From: Prevotellaceae bacterium
GTDB lineage: Bacteria; Bacteroidota; Bacteroidia; Bacteroidales; UBA932
DNA length: 10,673 bases
Direction: 5' to 3'
Assembly (NCBI GenBank): GCA_031278135.1
Contig: JAITKY010000192.1
Coordinates: forward strand, 1-10,673
A model generated the notes under the pieces. It was not told the DNA's origin. It did not search any database and saw only the letters and a list, made by a program, of their open reading frames with translations. This document shows, piece after piece, positions 1-6,910 of this stretch. The translations under genes were made by a program, and so were the position numbers. Positions within the stretch are counted from its first letter, which is position 1. Each line of letters begins with the position of its first letter.

Positions 1-30
1 AATCGATATTAAAACTGTCCTTTTCATCAT
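1..30 (-). CDS. 5' end of a leftward gene, cut by the window edge
   Basis: Read leftward from position 30, two consecutive ATG codons open a frame with no stop up to the window edge, giving MMKRTVLISI. A basic start followed by a hydrophobic run fits either a signal peptide or the first beta strand of a Rossmann-type enzyme. A TAnnTTTG-like box lies about 20 bases upstream on the same strand, which is the main reason to believe the start. Only ten codons are visible, so no function can be given. Confidence 0.4.
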   Translation of the reverse strand, partial: MMKRTVLISI

Positions 31-51
31 TCCTATTCCTGAAATTTTCTG

Positions 52-59
52 CAAAAATA
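52..59 (-). promoter_or_regulatory. Candidate Bacteroidota -7 box for the leftward edge gene
   Basis: On the minus strand the bases read TATTTTTG, matching TAnnTTTG. The ATG at 30 lies about 21 bases downstream, a short leader typical of the phylum. No convincing TTG element is visible at the -33 position, so this is a moderate call. Confidence 0.35.
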
Positions 60-347
60 CGGCGCAATTATTACAGAACAGAGAAAATATTGTTACAATT
101 CGGTTAAATTATCCGCGAATCAGTGTCTCAACTTCGCATTAATGTTTCATATATTTGAGAAATATCTTATTAACAGCACAGCAGTTCAAGTCTATACAGT
201 TCCCTCCGGAAAGTTTGCCTCAACTTTTGCATAGACTGTGTGCATTACTTCGACTAATATTCTGGGACGGAGCGGTGAAACTCATTTTACTGTTGCGACC
301 GTTTTTTAACGATTCTATCTCTGCTCGCAACAGACGAGCTTTAGATT
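60..347. other. Intergenic region between the leftward edge gene and kbl
   Basis: No credible gene is visible. A 73-codon open frame here lacks a normal start and resembles nothing recognisable. Two small structures stand out: a 7-base inverted repeat AGTCTAT/ATAGACT (189-195 and 231-237) enclosing a smaller TTCC/GGAA hairpin, and a 5-base stem GCTCG/CGAGC (323-327 and 335-339) followed by a T-rich stretch. Neither matches a riboswitch that I recognise. In particular, the glycine-riboswitch core that would suit kbl is absent. Confidence 0.4.
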
Positions 348-397
348 TTTGCAAACTATATATTTTTTACTTTTGAGCAAAAAAATGATTACTTTTG
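348..397 (+). promoter_or_regulatory. Tandem Bacteroidota-type promoter boxes for kbl
   Basis: TACTTTTG occurs twice, at 368-375 and 390-397, both matching the TAnnTTTG -7 consensus. The first has a TTTG at 348-351, 16 bases upstream, as a possible -33 element. The second has TTTG at 372-375, 14 bases upstream, which is rather short. Predicted leaders to the kbl ATG are about 45 and 23 bases. The identical boxes suggest two start points or one real and one chance copy. Confidence 0.5.
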
Positions 398-425
398 TCA
401 TTAATTTATATAAAAGATACAGGTC

Positions 426-1631
426 ATGTATGGAGATTTAAAACAATACTTGGAGACTGAGATTCAATCGATTGAAGATGCCGGTCTTTACAAAAAAGAA
501 AGGATAATCACATCCTCACAATCGGCAGAGATAGAGGTTGGCGGAAAGATTGTACTGAACTTTTGCGCAAACAATTATCTTGGGTTGTCGAATAATGTCC
601 GCGTAATCGAGGCAGCAAAAAAAGCGATGGACACTCACGGATTTGGGATGTCGTCGGTGAGGTTTATATGCGGAACACAGGATATTCACAAGGAGTTGGA
701 GGCAGCCGTGAGCAAATATTTCGGAACGGACGACACTATCCTGTATGCCGCATGTTTCGACGCCAACGGAGGCGTTTTCGAGCCTTTATTTTCGGACGAA
801 GATGCGATAATTTCCGACTCGCTGAATCATGCTTCGATAATCGACGGAGTACGGCTCTGCAAAGCAAAACGTTACCGCTACGCCAACGCCGACATGAACG
901 AGTTGGAAAACTGTCTGAAAGAAGCGCAATCGCAACGGTTCAGAATCATTGTTACCGACGGAGTATTTTCGATGGACGGTAATGTAGCGCCAATGGACAA
1001 AATCTGCGATTTGGCAGAAAAATACAATGCATTAGTCATGGTGGACGAATGTCATTCTGCAGGCGTAGTCGGAAAAACAGGACGTGGAGTCAACGAACTT
1101 TTTAATGTTTACGGACGTATTGATATACATACCGGTACACTCGGCAAAGCATTCGGAGGCGGAATCGGCGGCTTCACAACCGGACGAAAAGCGATCATCG
1201 ACCTGTTGCGTCAACGTTCACGACCTTATCTGTTTTCGAACTCAATACCTCCGGCAATAGCAGGAGCAAGTCTCGAAGTGTTTAAAATGCTGGACGAAAG
1301 CGAAGCGCTTCACACTGTTTTAGTCGAAAATGTCGAATATTTCCGTTCGAAGATGCTTGCCGCCGGATTCGACATCAAACCTGCGCAGTCGGCAATATGT
1401 GCGATAATGCTCTATGACGCAAAACTTTCGCAGACTTTTGCAGCGAAAATGCTCGACGAAGGTATTTATGTTACAGGATTTTATTATCCCGTAGTACCTC
1501 AGGGACAAGCAAGAATAAGAGTACAACTCTCTGCCGCTCACACAATCAAACATGTGGATGATTGTATAAATGCGTTCATAAAATGTGCCGAAGAATGTGA
1601 AAAACAGGGATTAGGAGTTGTCCGAAAATAA
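426..1631 (+). CDS. kbl: Glycine C-acetyltransferase (2-amino-3-ketobutyrate CoA ligase)
   Basis: PLP-dependent cytosolic enzyme of the alpha-oxoamine synthase family. It cleaves 2-amino-3-ketobutyrate with CoA to glycine and acetyl-CoA, the second step of threonine breakdown via threonine dehydrogenase. The 401 residues match the usual length of about 398. Visible marks are NFCANNYLGL near residue 46, the cofactor-contacting DECHSAG (Asp207, His210) and TLGKAFGG with the Schiff-base lysine at Lys241. SSVRFICGTQ and the ending PQGQARIRVQLSAAHT are typical of KBL rather than of the related BioF, HemA or serine palmitoyltransferase. The ATG at 426 follows the tandem promoter boxes and has no clear Shine-Dalgarno. 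No threonine dehydrogenase gene is visible beside it. Family is very secure; KBL over its paralogues is likely. Confidence 0.93.
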   Translation: MYGDLKQYLETEIQSIEDAGLYKKERIITSSQSAEIEVGGKIVLNFCANNYLGLSNNVRVIEAAKKAMDTHGFGMSSVRFICGTQDIHKELEAAVSKYFGTDDTILYAACFDANGGVFEPLFSDEDAIISDSLNHASIIDGVRLCKAKRYRYANADMNELENCLKEAQSQRFRIIVTDGVFSMDGNVAPMDKICDLAEKYNALVMVDECHSAGVVGKTGRGVNELFNVYGRIDIHTGTLGKAFGGGIGGFTTGRKAIIDLLRQRSRPYLFSNSIPPAIAGASLEVFKMLDESEALHTVLVENVEYFRSKMLAAGFDIKPAQSAICAIMLYDAKLSQTFAAKMLDEGIYVTGFYYPVVPQGQARIRVQLSAAHTIKHVDDCINAFIKCAEECEKQGLGVVRK

Positions 1632-1663
1632 CCATTACAAAAATAAATATTACGAATTGTATT

Positions 1664-1710
1664 CCCAAAAACCAAAAAGACCACAAAGTTCATTCTTTGT
1701 GGCCTTTGGG
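1664..1710. terminator. Two-way hairpin terminator between kbl and etfA
   Basis: A perfect 8-base stem CCACAAAG/CTTTGTGG (1681-1688 and 1695-1702) has a 6-base loop. It extends outward imperfectly (AAAG/CTTT, then CC/GG). In the leftward direction the stem is followed by a T5 run, a good intrinsic terminator for the etfA transcript. In the rightward direction the following bases are less T-rich. It lies between converging genes and probably serves both. Confidence 0.75.
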
Positions 1711-1727
1711 ATACTATTTAATCGACA

Positions 1728-2744
1728 TTATTTCGAGTTTGCCTTATAATATTTAATCATTTTCGGGATAACGTTCGACAGGTCGCCAACGATTGAATAA
1801 TCAGCGATTTGATTTATTGGAGCGTTGGGGTCGCTGTTGATAGAAATAATCATTGCCGACTCCTGCATTCCGGCCGTATGTTGCACCTGACCGGATATTC
1901 CGCAGGCGATATACAGTTTTGGACGCACTGTGACACCTGTTTGACCAACCTGACGGGCGTGGTCGGCATAACCCGCATCGACTGCGGCACGTGAAGCCCC
2001 AACTTCGCCGCCAAGTACAGACGCAAGATCGAACAGCAAACTGAAATTCTCCCTCGAACCAACGCCATAACCGCCCGAAACGATTATCGGAGCGCCTTTG
2101 ATGTCGATTTTACGTTCTTCAAGATGCCGGTCGATTATCGAAATGACAAAATCCTCGTCTTTAACATATTTATTGACATCTAAAATCTTCACTTCACCGG
2201 GTTTCGGATCTGCGAGTTTTTCCTTACGCATCACGCCTTCGCGTACCGTAGCCATTTGTGGACGATGATCGGGATTGATGATTGTCGCTATGATATTTCC
2301 ACCGAAAGCGGGACGAATCTGTAGCAACAAGTCTTTGTATTCGTTACCTTTAGTATCTTTATGGTCGCCGATTTCGAGGCTTGTACAGTCGGCGGTGAGG
2401 CCGCTTTTGAGAGCCGACGAAACACGCGGAGCAAGGTCGCGACCGAGCGACGAAGCGCCGAACAGCGCTATTTGCGGTTTCTCTTCCTTAAAAAGTCCGA
2501 CGATTATAGACGTGTGAGGCAAAGTGCAGTACGGTTCGAGACGGGCGTCGTCGGCAATATGCACGATGTCGGCTCCATATCCGTACAGTTCTTTTTCGAT
2601 GCCGGATAACTGATGTCCGATAACTAAGGCTTCGAGTTTACAATTCAACCGTTTAGCCAATTCGCGTCCTTTTGTAAGCAATTCGAGGCTCACATCGGCA
2701 ATTTTACCCTTTTCTGTTTCACAGTAAACAAAGATATTATTCAT
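1728..2744 (-). CDS. etfA: Electron transfer flavoprotein, alpha subunit
   Basis: Alpha subunit of the EtfAB heterodimer, a soluble flavoprotein that carries electrons between a dehydrogenase such as an acyl-CoA dehydrogenase and an acceptor. The 338 residues fit the family. The C-terminal FAD domain is clear: GGYGVGSRENF near residue 223, GASRAAVDAGY, the GQTG loop, and the alpha-ETF signature running from about residue 277 (LYIACGISGQVQHTAG) to the IISIN that follows. The N-terminal half is the usual nucleotide-fold domain. The ATG at 2744 lies 12 bases after the stop of the unknown acidic protein gene, so the two are almost surely co-transcribed. It is the last gene of the leftward cluster, followed by a hairpin terminator. 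No acyl-CoA dehydrogenase follows it. Confidence 0.95.
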   Translation of the reverse strand: MNNIFVYCETEKGKIADVSLELLTKGRELAKRLNCKLEALVIGHQLSGIEKELYGYGADIVHIADDARLEPYCTLPHTSIIVGLFKEEKPQIALFGASSLGRDLAPRVSSALKSGLTADCTSLEIGDHKDTKGNEYKDLLLQIRPAFGGNIIATIINPDHRPQMATVREGVMRKEKLADPKPGEVKILDVNKYVKDEDFVISIIDRHLEERKIDIKGAPIIVSGGYGVGSRENFSLLFDLASVLGGEVGASRAAVDAGYADHARQVGQTGVTVRPKLYIACGISGQVQHTAGMQESAMIISINSDPNAPINQIADYSIVGDLSNVIPKMIKYYKANSK

Positions 2745-2756
2745 TGTTAAAATTTA

Positions 2757-3302
2757 TTACTCTTTATCGTTAAAATCAATTTTATCTATTTTTGCGAAAT
2801 ATGCGGCGACTTTTGCGCCGTATTTTGTTTCCAACTCTTTCCAAACCTCGCTTTTCAGTATTATCAGGGAATGAATATCATAATCGTCCAAACTCAGTTT
2901 GAACACCCTTATTTCGAAATCTGGTTTGATTATTTCGTTGAATTGTCGAACAATCGAGTACCCGCCCTCAGAATCGTCTATGACATGCCTGTTTTCATCG
3001 ATATGTACAATCAATTTATCATCTTCATAATCAGCATCTATGTCGTAGGGGAGATATTCGTCGGCAAGGACGTTAATCATTTCGCAATAATCGTCGTCGA
3101 CGAATATCGGTATTGTAAACAGGATTTCGAAAAGTTCTTCAGCATCAAGGCTGTCTGCATCGCCAAGATCATCAGATTCACCGGTATCGTCGTCATCTTC
3201 GTCCGGCGCCAGAATTTCGTCGATTTCATCTCTGTAGAGATCAAAATATTCGTCGGGTTTTCCTTCGAATAAGATTTTAAAATCATTATGTGTTGGTGTC
3301 AT
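2757..3302 (-). CDS. Unknown highly acidic protein between etfB and etfA
   Basis: I do not recognise this 181-residue protein. It is exceptionally rich in Asp and Glu. The densest part is residues 34-57, with DEDDDD near 34-39 followed by many D/E residues and serines. Around it are two more ordered parts: residues 58-105 (EILFTIPIFVDDDYCEMINV, then an alternating strand pattern ending IVHIDEN) and a C-terminal part from about 112 (YSIVRQFNEIIKPDFEIRVF), with a lysine-bearing final helix. There is no signal peptide or membrane segment, and only one cysteine. It starts 26 bases after etfB and stops 12 bases before etfA, so it is made with both subunits. A small acidic partner or chaperone of the flavoprotein is an inference from position only. 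Confidence 0.8.
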   Translation of the reverse strand: MTPTHNDFKILFEGKPDEYFDLYRDEIDEILAPDEDDDDTGESDDLGDADSLDAEELFEILFTIPIFVDDDYCEMINVLADEYLPYDIDADYEDDKLIVHIDENRHVIDDSEGGYSIVRQFNEIIKPDFEIRVFKLSLDDYDIHSLIILKSEVWKELETKYGAKVAAYFAKIDKIDFNDKE

Positions 3303-3328
3303 ATAAATATATTTTAATCAAATTAATA

Positions 3329-4204
3329 CTAACCGATTGTGTGATTGGCGATAAGTTCTTTAATCAACGATTCGATATCGGCGTCAGCGTCGCTGAGTGT
3401 TTTCGATTCTTTAACCTGAAAGACAACGTTTTCAATCTTTTTCACTTTTGTCGGAGAACCTTTCAACCCGAATTGTTCTTCTTCGCCATCGATATCCGAC
3501 ACTCCCCATTCGGGAATATTCAGATAAGTCCTTAACTGATGAAACTCAATATAATCGCTGTCTTGAGCCTGTAATTCGCTGACAGTTTTTGCATGTTTGT
3601 ATTTCATCAAATATTTTGCGTTTCGAGGACGGCATACCGGAGCCGATGCGTTAACTGTCAATACCAAAGGCAATTTACTTTTGACGGTTTCGACTCCGCG
3701 TTCTAACCGGCGCAAAACTGTTATTTCGTCGTTTTCGAACGAAATAACTTCTTCGACATAAGTTATTTGCGGCAAACCGAGTTTTTCGGCGACCTGAGGT
3801 CCGACTTGTGCTGTATCGCCGTCAATTGCCTGACGTCCTGCGATTACCAAGTCCGGGTTCAACTTTCTTATAGCACACGAAAGTGCATACGAAGTAGCCA
3901 GAGTATCGGCGCCTGCAAATTTCCTGTCGGTCAGGAGAATACCGCCATCTGCACCACGAAACAGTCCTTCTCGGATAATATCGGCAGCCCGTCCAGGTCC
4001 CATTGTGAGCAATTCGACCGTTGTTTCGGGATTACTGTCTTTCAATCTCAACGCTAATTCGAGTGCGTGCAAGTCTTCGGGATTGAAAATTGCAGGCAAA
4101 GCGGCACGATTAACTGTTCCTTCGGCTGTCATGGCATCTTTACCAACGTTACGTGTATCAGGAACTTGTTTTGCTAAAACAACTATTTTTAAGGCTTTAG
4201 TCAT
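3329..4204 (-). CDS. etfB: Electron transfer flavoprotein, beta subunit
   Basis: Beta subunit partner of EtfA. The 291 residues are longer than the roughly 250-260 of simple EtfB proteins, mainly through the C-terminal tail after about residue 215. It begins with a Rossmann-like strand (KIVVLAKQVPDT) and has NPEDLHALELALRLKD near residue 41. The nucleotide loop AGRQAIDGDTAQVGP sits at about 122-136, and the family signature VLRRLERGVE starts at 163. That loop resembles the one in clostridial, bifurcation-capable EtfB more than the mitochondrial form (GKQAIDDDCNQTGQ). It is followed by the acidic protein gene and then etfA. A 70-base gap separates it from the upstream DUF3467 gene, with no clear promoter box, so it may begin a transcript or be read through. 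Confidence 0.95.
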   Translation of the reverse strand: MTKALKIVVLAKQVPDTRNVGKDAMTAEGTVNRAALPAIFNPEDLHALELALRLKDSNPETTVELLTMGPGRAADIIREGLFRGADGGILLTDRKFAGADTLATSYALSCAIRKLNPDLVIAGRQAIDGDTAQVGPQVAEKLGLPQITYVEEVISFENDEITVLRRLERGVETVKSKLPLVLTVNASAPVCRPRNAKYLMKYKHAKTVSELQAQDSDYIEFHQLRTYLNIPEWGVSDIDGEEEQFGLKGSPTKVKKIENVVFQVKESKTLSDADADIESLIKELIANHTIG

Positions 4205-4274
4205 AATACTTATTTAATAATTAAATCCAAATTTTCATTAACATTAACTTAATAATACTTCGAACATCTGACAG

Positions 4275-4586
4275 TCAAGCTAATTTATTCGATCCGCCGA
4301 AACTCATGGGCATCACCGTACCCGATTTGTCGTCCGTTTTTATTGTTCCGTGCCCCGCTTCATACTTTAAGATATTGTCCTGCAAGGCTACTAACAATCT
4401 TTTTGCATGTTCGGGCGTCAGGATAATCCTGCTTTGTACTTTTGCTTTTGGTATTCCCGGCATTATCCGGACAAAATCCACTACAAATTCCGACGAAGAA
4501 TGCGCTATTATTGCGAGATTTGAATAGATTCCCTGCGCCACTTCTTCGGTGAGTTCGATGTTTATTCCTTCTTGATTTTCCATCAT
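4275..4586 (-). CDS. DUF3467 family protein
   Basis: Small 103-residue protein matching the DUF3467 family, which is common in Bacteroidota and has no established function. The conserved core runs from about residue 19 to 80: a strand (GIYSNLAIIAHSSSEFVVDF), then the loop MPGIPKAKVQSRIILTPEHA and a helix rich in leucines (KRLLVALQDNILKYE). The tail is short, polar and probably disordered. There is no signal peptide or transmembrane segment, so it is cytoplasmic. The frame opens with two consecutive ATG codons; either could start. It lies 52 bases after the pyrophosphatase gene and 70 before etfB, in a loose same-strand cluster. Confidence 0.88.
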   Translation of the reverse strand: MMENQEGINIELTEEVAQGIYSNLAIIAHSSSEFVVDFVRIMPGIPKAKVQSRIILTPEHAKRLLVALQDNILKYEAGHGTIKTDDKSGTVMPMSFGGSNKLA

Positions 4587-4638
4587 ATTTTTACTTTTAT
4601 ATTATTAATAATCATTTATATATATGTTTTATATTTAT

Positions 4639-5313
4639 TTATATTTCCGGATTCAAAACTCCTTCCAGACTAAAACGTTTTCGATAGTCCTGTATCGACC
4701 GTTCGATGATTTCGTGCGCTTCCGCCATTCCATAAATCGATACGAGTTCGCATTTGGGTTTGACAACTCCGGGAATGTCTTTATACGTTATGAAATAATG
4801 CTTTAAACGTTCGAGAACATAACTCGGAATGTCCGAAATATCGTTGTAATCGCCGTAAACAGCATCGTTGTCCATGACTGCAATCAACTTGTCGTCTGCC
4901 TGATTGCCGTCGATAAGCCTGATTCCGCCTATCGGACGCGCTTTGACCAGAATATCTCCATGACTGATAACTTTTTCCGTCAAAACGCAAATATCAATCG
5001 GGTCTTCGTCGCCATTGATGTCGAACCGTTGAAGAGCCTTTCTGCTCACTTCTGCAACTAATTCACCACAATACGTTTGCGGAATAAATCCATATAGAGC
5101 GGGAATGACATTGGAATACTTTTGAGGACGGTCGATGCGAAGATAACCGCTTATCTTATCGACTTCGTATTTCACTGTATCAGTGGGCACTATCTCGATA
5201 AAACAAGTAACTACCTTTGGCGCTTCTTTTCCGAAACTTATTCCATGCCACGGATGGGATTTGTACCTCATTCCCATTAGCCGCCCAACTATGGGGTCGA
5301 AAGAATCATACAT
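4639..5313 (-). CDS. ppa: Inorganic pyrophosphatase, family I, long Bacteroidota type
   Basis: Cytosolic Mg-dependent enzyme that hydrolyses pyrophosphate and so pulls biosynthetic reactions forward. Family I marks are visible: KYEVDKISGYLRIDRPQ near residue 49, then YGFIPQTYCGE, then the metal-binding signature GDEDPIDICV with Asp102, Asp104 and Asp107, and later a conserved DIPGVVKPKCELVSIYG segment. At 224 residues it exceeds the 175 or so of the E. coli enzyme. The extra length is mainly an N-terminal segment of about 35 residues (including RLMGMRYKSHPWHGISFG) and a longer C-terminus. The ATG at 5313 begins 15 bases after the stop of the BatE-like gene, which indicates co-transcription; Met13 and Met15 are less likely alternative starts. 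The second signature residue (Glu103) deviates slightly from the strict pattern. Confidence 0.9.
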   Translation of the reverse strand: MYDSFDPIVGRLMGMRYKSHPWHGISFGKEAPKVVTCFIEIVPTDTVKYEVDKISGYLRIDRPQKYSNVIPALYGFIPQTYCGELVAEVSRKALQRFDINGDEDPIDICVLTEKVISHGDILVKARPIGGIRLIDGNQADDKLIAVMDNDAVYGDYNDISDIPSYVLERLKHYFITYKDIPGVVKPKCELVSIYGMAEAHEIIERSIQDYRKRFSLEGVLNPEI

Positions 5314-5328
5314 ATAACATTCTAATTT

Positions 5329-6093
5329 TTAAATAATTTCAGCGCTTTCTCTCGGTATCCATCCCTGACTTTTACCGTCGGTAAGGATTATTCTGTAATA
5401 ATTCCCCTGTTTATCTATTATCCTGACTTTCAATCCTTCGTGAATGATAAACAAATCGGAACCCGAATTATTCGGCGTGCTTTTGACCACCACTTCCGAC
5501 GAATAAATAATAGCCTCCGAACGACTCAATGCCTGATTCCGTTGCCGGTATCCAAGATAAAACGACGTGACGCTCAACAATATAAACAGACAAAATCCCG
5601 TAAAAGACAATTTCCTTATTCTGGATGTCTGCGAAAAAATAAAAAACGACAACAGCAGCAACGACAGTATTATTAGTGTGAAAAACACTATCGACCAGGT
5701 ATTTCCCGTAAAAATGTTCATCACATTGTCTAACCATGTCGTTATAAAAATGTCCTGCACTTCGTCGATTTTGTCGATCTGCATTGCTTTCACAAAATCA
5801 AGATTGTGCAAAATGTCGGGATTTGTCGGGTCGAGACGCCGCGCCCGTTCATAATTCAAGTGTGCCGCTCCCAGCAAATTCTGTTTAAAACAGGCATTCC
5901 CGAGATTAAAATATATTTCGGCAGATTCTCCGTTTTCATTTAAAATCTGCTCATACAACTGCGCGGCTTCCTGATAGTTAGCAATAGAATAACTGTTGTT
6001 GGCTCTGTTCCACAGGGTATCTGCGGGAATCTCGCCGGCAACACAGTAAATCACTGATATTAAGAACACTGAAACTAAACCTATAAATCTCAT
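5329..6093 (-). CDS. BatE-like membrane protein with TPR and SH3 domains
   Basis: A 254-residue envelope protein. Residues 1-20 form a signal peptide or membrane anchor (hydrophobic run ending YCVAG). Residues 25-100 carry two TPR-like units (YQEAAQLYEQILNENGESAE; AEIYFNLGNACFKQNLLGAA followed by RARRLDP). Two transmembrane helices lie at about 133-153 and 162-182. Residues 194-254 form a bacterial SH3-like domain (VVVKSTPNNSGSDLFIIHEG; then GWIPRESAEII). This order is that of BatE in the Bacteroidota aerotolerance (Bat) operon, where it usually accompanies BatA-BatD. None of those is visible here: the next gene upstream is the RRM gene, with its own terminator. It is followed after 15 bases by ppa. 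The role is inferred from architecture. Confidence 0.82.
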   Translation of the reverse strand: MRFIGLVSVFLISVIYCVAGEIPADTLWNRANNSYSIANYQEAAQLYEQILNENGESAEIYFNLGNACFKQNLLGAAHLNYERARRLDPTNPDILHNLDFVKAMQIDKIDEVQDIFITTWLDNVMNIFTGNTWSIVFFTLIILSLLLLSFFIFSQTSRIRKLSFTGFCLFILLSVTSFYLGYRQRNQALSRSEAIIYSSEVVVKSTPNNSGSDLFIIHEGLKVRIIDKQGNYYRIILTDGKSQGWIPRESAEII

Positions 6094-6124
6094 CTAAATA
6101 TTCTTTTTATTAAAAAAACAACTG

Positions 6125-6132
6125 CAAAATTA
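6125..6132 (-). promoter_or_regulatory. Possible -7 box for the BatE-like/ppa cluster
   Basis: On the minus strand the bases read TAATTTTG, matching TAnnTTTG, about 31 bases upstream of the ATG at 6093. A properly spaced -33 TTG is not visible, so the call rests on one box in an AT-rich gap. The cluster needs its own promoter because a strong terminator lies just upstream at 6178-6204. Confidence 0.4.
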
Positions 6133-6173
6133 CAATATTTTCACAAATTTGATTTAAAAATTTTCGATACTGC

Positions 6174-6204
6174 AAAAAAGCCGTCTTTTTTTACGAGACG
6201 GCTT
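6174..6204 (-). terminator. Intrinsic terminator of the RRM-protein gene
   Basis: A 9-base perfect stem AAGCCGTCT/AGACGGCTT (6178-6186 and 6196-6204) has a 9-base loop. Read leftward, it is followed by a T6 run (complement of 6174-6179). It starts about 28 bases after the stop of the RRM gene, so it is a textbook terminator for that transcript and isolates it from the BatE-like gene. Confidence 0.9.
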
Positions 6205-6232
6205 CCTTTAAATTGTTAACAAAATATCAAAA

Positions 6233-6598
6233 TCAATATCTGTTACTGCGGTTATAACCACCACGGTTATAGCCATCACCTCCACGATCTCCGCGATCTC
6301 CGCGATTTCCGCCCGAACGGGAATTATTCGACGGCGCTCTGCGAGGACGCTCTTCTCTTGGACGAGCTTCTGAGACGGAAATTGTCTTTCCATCTAAATC
6401 GGAACCGTCTAATGCGCTGATTGCTTCACTCGCAGAGTGGTCGTCCGGCATTTCAACGAAACCGTATCCCCGGGAACGTCCCGTGAATTTGTCCGTAATA
6501 ATCTTGGCTGAAACTACATCGCCATACGCCTCAAAGGCGTTCTGTAAATCTTCGCTTGTGAGTCCGAAACTCAAATTAGCGATGAAAATGTTTTTCAT
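6233..6598 (-). CDS. RRM-domain RNA-binding protein with Gly/Arg-rich tail
   Basis: A 121-residue single-RRM protein, presumably a cytoplasmic RNA binder. RNP2 is IFIANL at residues 4-9 and RNP1 is RGYGFVEM at 43-50. Both contain the aromatic residues that stack on RNA bases, and the domain spans about residues 1-80. The tail from 81 to 121 is low-complexity, rich in Arg, Gly, Asn and Tyr with repeated GDRG and YNRGGYN units, resembling RGG-box tails. The family is frequent in Bacteroidota and cyanobacteria; a link to cold or post-transcriptional control is known for some relatives and only inferred here. It is a single-gene unit with a well-spaced promoter, a leader of about 115 bases and its own terminator. 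Confidence 0.92.
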   Translation of the reverse strand: MKNIFIANLSFGLTSEDLQNAFEAYGDVVSAKIITDKFTGRSRGYGFVEMPDDHSASEAISALDGSDLDGKTISVSEARPREERPRRAPSNNSRSGGNRGDRGDRGGDGYNRGGYNRSNRY

Positions 6599-6718
6599 TC
6601 GAAAAAAAAAATAAAAAATTATTAAAACCTATTTGATTCAGGAGAAAAAACGGAAGCACTAGATATTCTTTGACAAAACGGCTAATATCCTAATTAAACT
6701 CGTGTACCAAATTCGGCG

Positions 6719-6748
6719 CAAAGGTAGAAATTATTTTTAATACAACAA
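6719..6748 (-). promoter_or_regulatory. Bacteroidota promoter of the RRM gene
   Basis: On the minus strand TACCTTTG (6719-6726) matches the -7 consensus. A TTG at 6746-6748 lies exactly 19 bases upstream, the expected -33 spacing. The predicted start, near 6713, leaves an untranslated leader of about 115 bases, long for this gene type. This is the best-formed promoter in the window. Confidence 0.7.
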
Positions 6749-6881
6749 TGAAAAAATTGAAAAATTTTTTTTATTCATTCTAAATCGTTACTTTTCAGGC
6801 ACAACGATGTGATTCGGTTATGTAAATTTCGGTCAAAAAAAATAAAAAAAGTACAGCTATACATCTAAATAAAAAAAATAT

Positions 6882-6889
6882 TACCTTTG
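6882..6889 (+). promoter_or_regulatory. -7 box of the dusB operon
   Basis: TACCTTTG matches TAnnTTTG and is identical to the box of the divergent RRM gene. It lies 21 bases upstream of the dusB ATG at 6911, so the leader would be only about 15 bases. No TTG is visible at the -33 position, which is filled by A-rich sequence. Confidence 0.55.
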
Positions 6890-6910
6890 TGACTTGAAAA
6901 TTGTTTGTAC

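Larger units (their letters stand above)
6599..6910. other. Divergent intergenic region between the RRM gene and dusB
   Basis: This stretch of about 310 bases, rich in A and T tracts, contains the promoter and long leader of the leftward RRM gene and the promoter box of the rightward dusB operon. No additional open frame or RNA gene is supported. Long A and T runs around 6601-6620, 6750-6775 and 6835-6880 suggest intrinsically curved DNA. Confidence 0.5.

Noticed and set aside
155..376. Open frame of 73 codons upstream of kbl
   Set aside because: It lacks an ATG start, has no recognisable domain, and overlaps the first kbl promoter box.
60..425. Glycine riboswitch upstream of kbl
   Set aside because: The conserved aptamer core bases and tandem arrangement are not present.
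2871..3272. Long rightward open frame opposite the acidic protein gene
   Set aside because: It is a shadow on the opposite strand. The leftward frame has the proper start, operon spacing and codon pattern.
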